Of a DNA stretch of 64,000 bases, positions 40,043-48,267 are shown piece after piece; position 1 is the stretch's first letter, and each line of letters begins with the position of its first letter. The stretch comes from Rhizobium sp. SG_E_25_P2 (GTDB taxonomy: Bacteria; Pseudomonadota; Alphaproteobacteria; Rhizobiales; Rhizobiaceae). Below the pieces are notes generated by a model, which was not told the origin of the DNA, searched no databases, and saw only the letters and a program-made list of their open reading frames with translations. The position numbers and the translations under genes are program-made. Location: positions 124,001 to 188,000 of the forward strand of contig NZ_JARXVM010000005.1 in assembly GCF_029892285.1 (NCBI RefSeq). The letters are read 5' to 3'.

Positions 40043-40440
40043 TCACCATTCTCTGCGTCGAAGACGAAATGGACGTCCGCGAGCTGATCACCGAGGAGTT
40101 GGAAGACGCCGGCCTGCGCGTGCTTCAGGCCTCCAACGGCAAGGAAGGGCTGGAGAAAATTCTACAGCACCGGCCTGATATCGTCATCTCGGACATCACC
40201 ATGCCCGAAATGGACGGAACCGAGCTTCTGGCGGAATTGCAGATCAACTATCCACAATTCGCCAACATGCCGTTCATCTTCCTGACCGCGCTCGCCGACC
40301 GGGAGAAGATGCTCGAAGGCATGCGCGCCGGCGCCGACAACTACATGACCAAGCCGATCGATTTCGACGTGCTGATGGCCAAGATCCAGGGGTTGGCGCT
40401 CCGGATCGAAAACCGGGTCGCGGCGGGGCTGGAGTTCTGA
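40039..40440 (+). CDS. Single-domain response regulator
   Basis: A 133-residue CheY-like receiver with no output domain. The phosphorylation site is Asp52 in ISDITMPEMDG. The acidic pocket is EDE at 8-10, the switch threonine is in FIFLTALADREKM, and the conserved lysine is in NYMTKPID. It starts inside the last codons of the kinase gene (ATGA overlap), so kinase and receiver are made together. Without a DNA-binding domain it must act through protein contacts or a phosphorelay. Confidence 0.93.
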   Translation: MITILCVEDEMDVRELITEELEDAGLRVLQASNGKEGLEKILQHRPDIVISDITMPEMDGTELLAELQINYPQFANMPFIFLTALADREKMLEGMRAGADNYMTKPIDFDVLMAKIQGLALRIENRVAAGLEF

Positions 40441-40443
40441 GGC

Positions 40444-41700
40444 TCAGCCTTCGACGATCTCGACCCCAAGCGAGCCCAGCGCCTTCCAGTAATCCGGATA
40501 GGTCTTGCCCACGCAGAGCGGATCGAGAATGGTGACGCCGTCGATCTTGAGGCCGGCAAGCGCAAAACTCATGGCGATGCGGTGATCGGCGAAGGTGTCG
40601 ATTTCGGCCGGCAGGCGCTGGCCGATCAGGCTCGGGTCCGAGGCCACGATCAGGTCGTCGCCCTCTTCGGTCGCCAGCCCCGGCCGGATGGCGTTAAGGC
40701 CTGATGACAGCGCGCGGATGCGGTCGCATTCCTTGACGCGCAGATTGGCGATGCCGACGAAGCGCACCGGCGTTTCATTGAAGGCCGAGAGCACGGCGAT
40801 CGTCGGAATCGCGTCCTGCATCTGCGAGCCGTCGATGACGGCCGGAATATGCGGGAAGGCGGAGATGACCTCATAGGCCTTGGCGTCCGGCTGGGTGAAG
40901 GCGCCGGCGTCCACGCCGATATCGATCTTGCCGCCTGTGAGCGCTTCCGCAGCCCAAAGATAGGTGGCGGCCGAGGCGTCGGGCTCGATATGGTAATCGG
41001 CGGCGACATAGCCGGAAGGCTGTACGCGCCAGGTGGAGGGCGAGGTTTGCTCGACCTCGGCGCCGAAAGCGCGCATCGAGGCGAGCGTCAGGTCGATATA
41101 GCCGCGCGCGCCGATTTCGGCGCCGGCGAGTTCGATGTCGAAGGGTTCGCTGGCGAGCGGCGCGGCCATCAAGAGCGCCGAGACATATTGGCTGGAAAGC
41201 CCGGCGTCGATCACCACGCGATTGGTGGTGAAGCGTCCTTCGGCGTCGACGGTCACCGGCGGGCAGCCGGTCGGCGCCTCGATCTGGACGCCGAGCGAGC
41301 GCAGCGCCTCGACCAGCGGCAGGATCGGCCGCTTGCGCATATGCTGGTCGCCATCCACCACGAAACGGCCCTTGGCGAGCGCCACCGCCGCCGTCAGGAA
41401 GCGCGTCGCCGTGCCGGCATTGCCGAGAAACAGCGGCGTGGCAGGTTCCTTCCAGACGCCGTCGCTGGTGACGACGAAGGTTGTCGCGTCCGGCTCGTCG
41501 ACCGTCACGCCCATGGCGCGCAGCGCCTCGGCCATATAGCGGGTGTCGTCGCTCTTCAGCGCGCCGGTCAGCCGGCTCACGCCCTTGGCGAGACCTGCGA
41601 CGAGCAGCGCGCGATTGGTGATCGACTTCGAGCCCGGCGGGCTCACGCGGCCTTCGAGCGGCTTGGAGGTCGGGACGATGGTGAGTTTCTCGAGCGTCAT
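40444..41700 (-). CDS. aroA: EPSP synthase (3-phosphoshikimate 1-carboxyvinyltransferase)
   Basis: Joins shikimate-3-phosphate and phosphoenolpyruvate in the aromatic amino-acid pathway. It is 418 residues, with SPPGSKSITNRALLVA at the N-terminus, LFLGNAGTATRFL at 90-102, LSSQYVSALLMAAPLA, RVKECDRI and a C-terminal DHRIAMSFALAGL. The numbering of the first hundred residues coincides with the E. coli enzyme, so Gly96 and Thr97 are kept, but residue 101 is Phe where class I enzymes have Pro, and residue 99 is Thr rather than Met. It lies between the kinase/receiver pair and glyQ, 87 bp from the latter in the same direction. Confidence 0.95.
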   Translation of the reverse strand: MTLEKLTIVPTSKPLEGRVSPPGSKSITNRALLVAGLAKGVSRLTGALKSDDTRYMAEALRAMGVTVDEPDATTFVVTSDGVWKEPATPLFLGNAGTATRFLTAAVALAKGRFVVDGDQHMRKRPILPLVEALRSLGVQIEAPTGCPPVTVDAEGRFTTNRVVIDAGLSSQYVSALLMAAPLASEPFDIELAGAEIGARGYIDLTLASMRAFGAEVEQTSPSTWRVQPSGYVAADYHIEPDASAATYLWAAEALTGGKIDIGVDAGAFTQPDAKAYEVISAFPHIPAVIDGSQMQDAIPTIAVLSAFNETPVRFVGIANLRVKECDRIRALSSGLNAIRPGLATEEGDDLIVASDPSLIGQRLPAEIDTFADHRIAMSFALAGLKIDGVTILDPLCVGKTYPDYWKALGSLGVEIVEG

Positions 41701-41787
41701 CAGGCGATCCGATACGGGCGGTGCGGTGGAGCCGGCCCCGTCGATCTCACGGCGAGGGCCGGATGCGATAGATAGGCGGCGGACGGC

Positions 41788-42735
41788 TTACGCCGTCCAG
41801 TTGACCCCGCCGGCGTCGGTCAGCAGGAAGGCTTCGCCGCAGGCCTTGGCGAGCGTGCGCACGCGCAGTATATAGCTCTGGCGCTCCGTCACCGAGATCA
41901 CGCCGCGCGCGTCGAGCAGGTTGAACACATGGCTCGCCTTGATGCACTGGTCATAGGCCGGCAGCACGCATTTGTGCAGGCGCTGATTGTCCTGATCGCC
42001 GGGCGCGCCGGCGGCCAGCAGCGCTTGGCATTCCTTCTCGGCGTCGATGAAATGCCGGTGCAGCATCTCGGTATTGGCGTATTCGAAATTATGCCGCGAA
42101 TATTCCTGCTCGGCCTGCAGAAAGACGTCGCCATAGGAGATCTTCTCGGCGCCGTCGCGGCCATTGAAGTTGAGGTCGTAGACATTGTCGACGCCCTGCA
42201 CATACATAGCGAGCCGTTCGAGACCATAGGTCAGCTCGCCCGCCACCGGCGAGCATTCGATGCCGCAAACCTGCTGGAAATAGGTGAACTGGCTGACTTC
42301 CATGCCGTCGCACCAGCATTCCCAGCCGAGACCCCAGGCGCCCAGGGTCGGGCTTTCCCAGTCGTCTTCGACGAAACGGATGTCATGCAGCAGCGGATCC
42401 AGCCCTATGGCCGCCAGCGAGCCGAGATAGAGCTCCTGCAGGTTCGACGGATTGGGCTTCAGGATCACCTGATACTGATAGTAATGCTGCAGGCGGTTCG
42501 GGTTTTCGCCATAGCGTCCGTCCGAGGGACGACGCGAAGGCTGCACATAGGCGGCCTTCCACGGCTTCGGGCCCAACGCGCGCAGCGTGGTCGCCGGATG
42601 GAATGTGCCGGCGCCCACTTCCATGTCGTAAGGCTGCAGAACCGCGCAACCCTTGTCCGCCCAATAGTTATGCAGGGTCAGGATCAGCGCCTGGAACGAG
42701 CGCTTGGGATTCATATGATCTGGGATCGCGGACAT
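41788..42735 (-). CDS. glyQ: Glycyl-tRNA synthetase alpha subunit
   Basis: The catalytic alpha subunit (315 residues) of the heterotetrameric enzyme. Class II motifs are evident: [60 protein letters not shown] (motif 2 region), and [20 protein letters not shown] near the end. GAGGG lies 8 bp before the ATG at 42735; an internal ATG at 42714 is the alternative. In many rhizobia glyQ and glyS lie close together; here aroA and a two-component pair intervene. Confidence 0.96.
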   Translation of the reverse strand: MSAIPDHMNPKRSFQALILTLHNYWADKGCAVLQPYDMEVGAGTFHPATTLRALGPKPWKAAYVQPSRRPSDGRYGENPNRLQHYYQYQVILKPNPSNLQELYLGSLAAIGLDPLLHDIRFVEDDWESPTLGAWGLGWECWCDGMEVSQFTYFQQVCGIECSPVAGELTYGLERLAMYVQGVDNVYDLNFNGRDGAEKISYGDVFLQAEQEYSRHNFEYANTEMLHRHFIDAEKECQALLAAGAPGDQDNQRLHKCVLPAYDQCIKASHVFNLLDARGVISVTERQSYILRVRTLAKACGEAFLLTDAGGVNWTA

Positions 42736-42830
42736 GACTTCTACCCTCGGCAATTGCTGGCGGCTGAGTGCCATGGCGGGCGGAAACGGTCAAGGCCCTG
42801 CCGCGTGGCAAGCGCCGCGTCCCTGGCTGC

Positions 42831-43214
42831 TTACTCGGGCAGGTGACACACCGCCTCGATGTTATGGCCGTCTGGATCGAGTACGAAAGCCCCATAATAA
42901 TTGTCGTGATAATGCGGCCGCAGCCCCGGCGCGCCATGGTCCCTGGCCCCTGCCGCCATCGCAGCTTCATGGAAGGCGCGCACCGCAGCGCGGTCCGTGG
43001 CCTGGAAGGCGATATGCAGCACGCCGGTCACCGGCCCGCCGCTGCTGATCCAGAAATCCGGCTTGTCGACGCCATAGCCGGCATGCGCCGCCCCGCCCGT
43101 CATCTCCGCCGTCACCTCCATCATCCGCCCCGCGCCGATGGCCGGCATGATCGCATCGTAGAAAGCGCGGGAACGTTGATAGTCCGAGACCGGAAATCCG
43201 ATATGGTCGAGCAT
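42831..43214 (-). CDS. VOC-family (glyoxalase/bleomycin-resistance fold) protein
   Basis: A 127-residue protein with paired beta-alpha-beta-beta-beta modules: MLDHIGFPVSDYQRSRAFYD at the N-terminus and GAFVLDPDGHNIEAVCH at the C-terminus, both typical of the superfamily. Metal-ligand candidates are His in DHIGF, His in VLHIAF and Glu in NIEAV. The substrate is unknown (glyoxalase, dioxygenase or drug-binding are all possible). The first ATG at 43226 contains the GGAGG that serves the ATG at 43214. A perfect alphaproteobacterial SOS box sits 17 bp upstream of this start. Confidence 0.88.
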   Translation of the reverse strand: MLDHIGFPVSDYQRSRAFYDAIMPAIGAGRMMEVTAEMTGGAAHAGYGVDKPDFWISSGGPVTGVLHIAFQATDRAAVRAFHEAAMAAGARDHGAPGLRPHYHDNYYGAFVLDPDGHNIEAVCHLPE

Positions 43215-43230
43215 GATATCCTCCATGTAT

Positions 43231-43245
43231 GTTCTCTAAATGTTC
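43231..43245. promoter_or_regulatory. LexA (SOS) box of the alphaproteobacterial type
   Basis: GTTC-N7-GTTC matches the direct-repeat LexA site of alphaproteobacteria exactly (43231-43234 and 43242-43245; spacer TCTAAAT). On the minus strand it reads GAAC-N7-GAAC immediately before the VOC gene. It is in the divergent gap between that gene and the P-type ATPase, 123 bp from the ATPase start, so the VOC gene is the likelier target. Confidence 0.6.
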
Positions 43246-43368
43246 TCGCTATTCTCGGTCGACTGTCAAGCAGTTTGCGGAATTTCGCGTAACCTGAATT
43301 GATCTGCTTCAAAGCGGGCTGGACACTTAACCCGCAGCATCCCCGGACCACCGGGAAAGGACCGCAGA

Positions 43369-46002
43369 ATGGACAGACAAGGCCTGTCAGAGCACGAAGC
43401 CGCTGCGCGCCGCCTCCAATTCGGTCCCAACGCCTTGCCGGAACGGAAATCCCCGTCCTTTTTTCGCGTTTTTCTCGGCCAGTTCCTCAGTCCGTTGATC
43501 TACATCCTGCTGGCCGCCGCAGCCCTCTCGGTCTTTCTCGGCGATGTCGAGGATGCCGGTTTCATCGGCGTGGTTCTCCTGGCGAATGGCCTGATCGGGG
43601 CTGTGCAGGAGTTTCAGGCAGGCAAGGCGGCGGCGGCGCTCCGGCAGATGGAAGAGGCGAGGGCGATCGTCATCCGCGACGGCGAGCGCCAGGAACTTCC
43701 CGCCCGCGATCTCGTTCCGGGCGATCTCGTCTGCCTTGAGGCGGGCGGACGCGTGCCTGCCGATCTCAGGCTCATCGAGGTCAATGACCTCCGCTGCGAC
43801 GAGTCGCTTCTGACCGGCGAACCCGATGCGGTGCGCAAATGGCCGCGCGACGACGATCAGGGCGATCTCAGGGCCTCCACCGCCTTTTCCGGATCGATGG
43901 TTACCCGCGGTCGGGGTTTGGGCGAGGCGGTGGCGACGGGGCTGGCCACCGAGTTCGGCAAGATCGCCGCCGCGATCAGCGGATCCCAGAGCGAACGCCC
44001 GCCTTTGCTCGTCCGGCTTGAACGCTTTTCGAAAAATCTGGCGATTGCGGTGCTCGTTGCAGCCGTGCTGCTGATCGCCGCCGGCTGGCTGCGCGGCATG
44101 CCGCTTGCAGAACTGTTCATGGTCTCGGTCGGTCTCGCCGTCAGCGCCATTCCCGAGGGATTGCCGGTGGCAATCACGGTGGCGCTCGCCATCGCCATGC
44201 GGCGCATGGCCCGTCGCAATGTGATCATGCGCAACATGCCGGCGATCGAATCGCTGGGGTCATGCACCATGATCGCCACCGACAAGACCGGCACGCTGAC
44301 CATGAACGAGTTGACCGTCACCGATATTCTCCTGCCGGACGGTTCCGAAATCACGCTTGAGGATCACCTTCGTCCCCAGTCGATCGAGGAAGAGCCGCTT
44401 CTGTCGCATGCCCATCCGCAGGCGCGCCCGCGCATGGCGCGGCTTCTGCGCGCCGCTTGCCTTCCCAATGAAGCCAGTCTGGTGTCTGAAGAAGAGGGCT
44501 GGCGCGGTCTGGGCGACAGCGTCGATGTCGCCCTCCTGCACGCCGCGCGCAAAGGCGGCCTGATCCATGCCGATGTGCTGGCCGACCATCCGCTGCTCAG
44601 CCGCATCCCTTACGAGCCGGATCTGAAATACGCCGCCTCCTTCCATGATCTGGGAGACGAAATCAGGATTTTCGTCAAGGGCGCGCCGGAAACGCTCGCC
44701 GCCATGGCCGACGCGATCGCGATCGGCGAAGACGACCAACCGATCGATCGCGCTCTGCTGGCCGCTCAGAAGGACGCGATGGCGGAGCGCGGATTGCGGG
44801 TGCTGGCGTTTGCGGAAGGACGGATTGCCTCAGGCGCCAGCGGCCAGCTTACCGGCGCGCATCTCGCGGGGCTGACGTTCCTGGGCCTTGCGGGCATGAA
44901 GGACCCGCTGCGACCGGAAGTTCCACAGGCGATGGCGGCCTGCGCCGCCGCCGGCATCGGCGTGGCCATGGTTACCGGCGATGATCCGGTCACCGCCGCC
45001 GCCATCGCCCGCGAAGCCGGTCTTCGGGCTGAGGACGACGAGATCGTGACGGGCCCGCAGCTGGCCGAGGCCGAGGCGAAAGGTCCGGCTGCGGTCGACG
45101 CTCTGACGGCCAAGGCGCGCATTTATGCGCGGGTCGAGCCGCTGCAAAAGCTCGCCATCGTCCGGTCGCTGGCCCGATGCGGACATATCGTCGCCGTGAC
45201 CGGCGACGGCGTCAACGATGCGCCGGCGCTGAAAAACGCCCATGTCGGCGTCGCCATGGGGCGCAAGGGCACGGATATCGCCCGCGAAAGCGCCGATATC
45301 ATCGTCACGGACGATAATTTCGCCTCCATCGTGGCGGGCGTGCGCGAAGGCCGCGTCGCCTTCGCCAATATCCGCAAAGTCATCTTCATGCTGGTGGCGA
45401 CGGGCGCGGCGGAGGTGCTGCTGTTTCTGTTCACCGTGCCGCTCGGCTTGCCGATGCCGCTGCTGGCCGTCCAGCTTCTCTGGCTCAATCTCGTCACCAA
45501 TGGCGTTCAGGATGTGGCGCTCGCCGCCGAACAGGCCGAAGGCGACGAACTCGCCCAGCCGCCGCGCCGGCCCGATGAGCCGATCTTCGATCGCGTGATG
45601 ATCCGGCGCATCGTCTTCACCGCGCTGTTGATGGGCGGAGGCGGCTTTGCTCTCTATTATTGGCGGCTTCAGGCCGGCGCGCCGATCGATTTGATCCGCA
45701 ACGAACTGCTTCTGTTGTTCGTGATGTTCGAAAATGTGTTGACGCTGAGCGCTCGCAGCGAGCGGGCCAGCCTGTTTGGCCGCCGCTTCTTCTCAAATCC
45801 TTTGCTGCTGGCGGGCGTCGCGATTACCCAGCTTTTGCATGTCGGGGCCATGTATGTCCCGGGCCTGTCCGACACGCTCGGGGTCAGTCCCGTGACCTTG
45901 GAGGAATGGGCGATGCTGATTGCGCCCGCCGCTGCCCTGTTGCTGGCGCTGGAAGTCGAAAAGGCGCTACGGCGGCGCTTTACGCCTCGTCGGGGCGCTT
46001 GA
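43369..46002 (+). CDS. P-type cation-transporting ATPase, P2-like
   Basis: An 877-residue inner-membrane ion pump. The N-terminal cation-ATPase domain (GLSEHEAAARRLQFGPNALP) precedes two membrane helices. The actuator has TGEPDAV, and M4 has SAIPEGLPVAIT (about residue 258). The phosphorylated Asp305 is in DKTGTLTMNELTV, and the hinge is TGDGVNDAPAL. M6 reads QLLWLNLVTNGVQD, where SERCA-type Ca2+ pumps have an acidic residue instead of the second Asn, so the ion is not safely Ca2+. About ten helices. AAAGG precedes the ATG. It is monocistronic, converging on a small membrane protein with a 23-bp overlap. Confidence 0.92.
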   Translation: MDRQGLSEHEAAARRLQFGPNALPERKSPSFFRVFLGQFLSPLIYILLAAAALSVFLGDVEDAGFIGVVLLANGLIGAVQEFQAGKAAAALRQMEEARAIVIRDGERQELPARDLVPGDLVCLEAGGRVPADLRLIEVNDLRCDESLLTGEPDAVRKWPRDDDQGDLRASTAFSGSMVTRGRGLGEAVATGLATEFGKIAAAISGSQSERPPLLVRLERFSKNLAIAVLVAAVLLIAAGWLRGMPLAELFMVSVGLAVSAIPEGLPVAITVALAIAMRRMARRNVIMRNMPAIESLGSCTMIATDKTGTLTMNELTVTDILLPDGSEITLEDHLRPQSIEEEPLLSHAHPQARPRMARLLRAACLPNEASLVSEEEGWRGLGDSVDVALLHAARKGGLIHADVLADHPLLSRIPYEPDLKYAASFHDLGDEIRIFVKGAPETLAAMADAIAIGEDDQPIDRALLAAQKDAMAERGLRVLAFAEGRIASGASGQLTGAHLAGLTFLGLAGMKDPLRPEVPQAMAACAAAGIGVAMVTGDDPVTAAAIAREAGLRAEDDEIVTGPQLAEAEAKGPAAVDALTAKARIYARVEPLQKLAIVRSLARCGHIVAVTGDGVNDAPALKNAHVGVAMGRKGTDIARESADIIVTDDNFASIVAGVREGRVAFANIRKVIFMLVATGAAEVLLFLFTVPLGLPMPLLAVQLLWLNLVTNGVQDVALAAEQAEGDELAQPPRRPDEPIFDRVMIRRIVFTALLMGGGGFALYYWRLQAGAPIDLIRNELLLLFVMFENVLTLSARSERASLFGRRFFSNPLLLAGVAITQLLHVGAMYVPGLSDTLGVSPVTLEEWAMLIAPAAALLLALEVEKALRRRFTPRRGA

Positions 46003-46180
46003 CGCGATATTCGCCGGTGACCGGATCCTTGACCAGCGTTCCAAGCGCGCCGGTCTCGGCCTCGCGCCGCTTGGCGGCGTTGGCCTTGGCCAGCTTCACG
46101 GCGTCGGCGACGAATTTCTTGTAGACGATCCAGCCAACAAGCCCGATCACGACGACGAAGATGATCTTCGATAAACCCAC
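45980..46180 (-). CDS. Small single-span membrane protein
   Basis: A 66-residue protein: one N-terminal membrane helix (LSKIIFVVVIGLVGWIVYKK), a basic helix (DAVKLAKANAAKRREAETGA) and LVKDPVTGEYRVKRPDEA. It is likely an inner-membrane protein with a cytoplasmic tail. I do not recognise a named family. Its 3' end overlaps the end of the P-type ATPase by 23 bp. It lies 9 bp downstream of the S49 protease gene in the same direction, so it is probably co-transcribed with it. Confidence 0.72.
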   Translation of the reverse strand: MGLSKIIFVVVIGLVGWIVYKKFVADAVKLAKANAAKRREAETGALGTLVKDPVTGEYRVKRPDEA

Positions 46181-46189
46181 TTTACAATC

Positions 46190-47053
46190 CTAAAGTCCGT
46201 ACCGGCTCCACCAGAGCCGCTCCTCCGCCGTCGCGATCGCGGTTTCCGCCGCGCCCGCGCCGATCTCTCCACCCAGCCGCGGCGCGACAGCGCGTCCCGA
46301 AATCATCCGGGCCACAAAACCGCGCGAAGCCTCGACCGTCTCGATCTCGACCTTGTCACCATAGCGCAAGCGAAGCTCGGTTTCCATGTCGCCGATCGCG
46401 TCGACGAGACCGAGCGCCAAACCTTTCTCGCCCGACCAGAACAGGCCGGTAAACAGCGTGTCGTCATCGGCAAGCTTGCCGGCGCGGCGTTCCCTCACCA
46501 TGTCGATGAACACCTTGTGCACGTCGAGTTGCAGCGATTTCAGATGCGCGACATCGCTTTCCCGTTCGGGCATGAACGGATCGAGCACCGACTTGTTTTC
46601 GCCCGCGGTGTAGATGCGGCGTTCGACGCCGACTTTCTTGATCAGTTCGGTGAAGCCGAAGCCGCCGGAGATGACGCCGATCGATCCGACGATCGAGGTC
46701 GGATCCGCAATGATTTCGTCGCCGGCAAGCGCGATCAGATAGCCGCCCGACGCCGCGACGTCCTCGACGAACACCAGCACCTTCTTCTCATGCTGCTTGG
46801 CGAGCGCGCGGATCTTGAAAAAGATCTGCCGCGACTGCACCGGAGATCCGCCGGGCGAATTGATGGCGATGGCCACTGCCGGCGCTTTTTTTGTCTCGAA
46901 GGCTTCTTCCAGAAGCTCTTCCACATTGGCCAGATTGAGGGCCGGCCGGAACTGGCTGCCGCCCGCCTGGATCACGCCCGACAGCCGCACCACGGGTATC
47001 TTGACCTTTTTCTTGCGGAAGCGGGCGGGGATGAGACGGCTGAGAAAACCCAT
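46190..47053 (-). CDS. S49-family serine protease (SohB/SppA-like)
   Basis: A 287-residue signal-peptide-peptidase-like protease. The nucleophile serine is in VEDVAASGGYLIA and the general-base lysine is probably in the GENKSVLDPF stretch. INSPGGSPVQS and DPTSIVGSIGVISGGFGF are family marks. It lacks an obvious N-terminal membrane segment (the start is FLSRLIPARFRKKK), so it is either peripheral on the membrane by its basic tail or cytosolic. It belongs to the conserved leftward block with the methyltransferase and DUF2007 genes. Confidence 0.9.
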   Translation of the reverse strand: MGFLSRLIPARFRKKKVKIPVVRLSGVIQAGGSQFRPALNLANVEELLEEAFETKKAPAVAIAINSPGGSPVQSRQIFFKIRALAKQHEKKVLVFVEDVAASGGYLIALAGDEIIADPTSIVGSIGVISGGFGFTELIKKVGVERRIYTAGENKSVLDPFMPERESDVAHLKSLQLDVHKVFIDMVRERRAGKLADDDTLFTGLFWSGEKGLALGLVDAIGDMETELRLRYGDKVEIETVEASRGFVARMISGRAVAPRLGGEIGAGAAETAIATAEERLWWSRYGL

Positions 47054-47121
47054 GGATAGTTCCTGATCCTGCGTGCGGTCGTTCAGACCGATATAGGAGA
47101 GAGCGAGTAGCTTTGAAAGGC

Positions 47122-47934
47122 CTAACGGCGTGGCCCGAGCCGACGATAGGCTGCGCGGCCATTGTTGAGGTCGTCGACCTCAGCCAGAAATTTGTGCGAA
47201 CCCTCCGGATGCATGAAGATTGGCGCGCGAAACACCGGCCGCGCCCGTGATCCCTTGACGCCGCTGACCAGCAGCCGGATGGCGTTTTCACCCTGCCGGG
47301 GATGAATCATGGTGAATTCCAGCCCGCCGAAGCGCTTGCCGCAGGCTGTGATGATATCAGCGATCGATTCTGGCCTTGCGATCAGCGACATCTGCCCGCC
47401 GGGTTTCAGGATGGCGCCGGCCGTGCGGATCCAGGCGTCGAACAATCCGTCCAGCAGCACATGCGCCTCCGCCTTCAGTCCATCCGGGGCGCGCCGGTCG
47501 CCGGCATGGTTGAAGGGCGGGTTCATGATCACATGGTCGTATATGTCGTCCGGCAGGCCTGCGGCCACGCGTTCGCGGCCTTTCAGCGTCACATCGGCTT
47601 CGATCAGCCGGGCGCGGGCGGCGACAGGAGCATTCTCCGGCAAAGCCAGCGTTTTCTCCGCATAGGCGACCATGTCGGGCGATTTCTCGATCAGCGTCAC
47701 CCGCGCTTCTGGCAGGCGCACGGCAACGCCCAATCCCGCCGCACCCGCGCCCGCGCCGAGATCGGCGACCTCGATCGGCCCGTCCGCATCCACCATGGCG
47801 GCCAGCAGCATGGCGTCCATGCCAGAACGATGACCCCGACCCTTGGGCTGGACCAGATAAAAACGGCCGAAATGAAAGGCGTCGATCGTGTCGACGACGT
47901 CGCCGTCCACGGCTTCGAACTGACTTTCGCTCAT
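47122..47934 (-). CDS. SAM-dependent methyltransferase, TrmN6-like (tRNA1(Val) A37 N6-methyltransferase family)
   Basis: A 270-residue Rossmann-fold methyltransferase. The SAM-binding motif is VADLGAGAGAAGLGVAVRLP and the N6-adenine/HemK-type catalytic motif is MNPPFNHAG, which points to amino-group methylation as in YfiC/TrmN6. The N-terminal FHFGRFYLVQPKGRGHRSGMDAMLL is typical of that family. Its ATG overlaps the DUF2007 stop (ATGA). The tRNA target is inferred from the family only. Confidence 0.87.
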   Translation of the reverse strand: MSESQFEAVDGDVVDTIDAFHFGRFYLVQPKGRGHRSGMDAMLLAAMVDADGPIEVADLGAGAGAAGLGVAVRLPEARVTLIEKSPDMVAYAEKTLALPENAPVAARARLIEADVTLKGRERVAAGLPDDIYDHVIMNPPFNHAGDRRAPDGLKAEAHVLLDGLFDAWIRTAGAILKPGGQMSLIARPESIADIITACGKRFGGLEFTMIHPRQGENAIRLLVSGVKGSRARPVFRAPIFMHPEGSHKFLAEVDDLNNGRAAYRRLGPRR

Positions 47935-48149
47935 CTCAACTCGCCGCCCAGACCCGCGTCATGGAGCATGCGGCGGGCTTCCTCAATGCGCTCGTCCTCC
48001 ACCAGAAGACGTCTCTGCAATATGCCGATGGAGCCTTCGAGCACGCTCATGCCCTGATCCGCGATAAAACAGACAATGTCCCGGTCCTCGAGCAGGCTCA
48101 CGGCGTAGGACAGGGCCACCGGGTCGTTGCTGCGCATGATTTCGATCAC
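47931..48149 (-). CDS. DUF2007 domain protein
   Basis: A 72-residue protein that starts VIEIMRSNDPVALSYAVSLL, matching the DUF2007 pattern (NDP...A..LLE..GI, here EDRDIVCFIADQGM). The GTG at 48149 has AGGGAG upstream and gives the family N-terminus; a TTG at 48170 is less likely. These small proteins resemble a signal-transducing ferredoxin-like fold, with no proven role known to me. It is co-translated with the methyltransferase and divergent from the polyprenyl synthase. Confidence 0.85.
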   Translation of the reverse strand: MIEIMRSNDPVALSYAVSLLEDRDIVCFIADQGMSVLEGSIGILQRRLLVEDERIEEARRMLHDAGLGGELR

Positions 48150-48267
48150 TTCACGCTCCCTCAGGGTCAAATTTTGTCAATTCATGGGCGCCGGGGCAAT
48201 TCGCCTCTTGCCGCTAGGCCCCTTGGTTTTTATGGTCCGCCCAAAGAATTCAACAGGAGCCGGTTCT

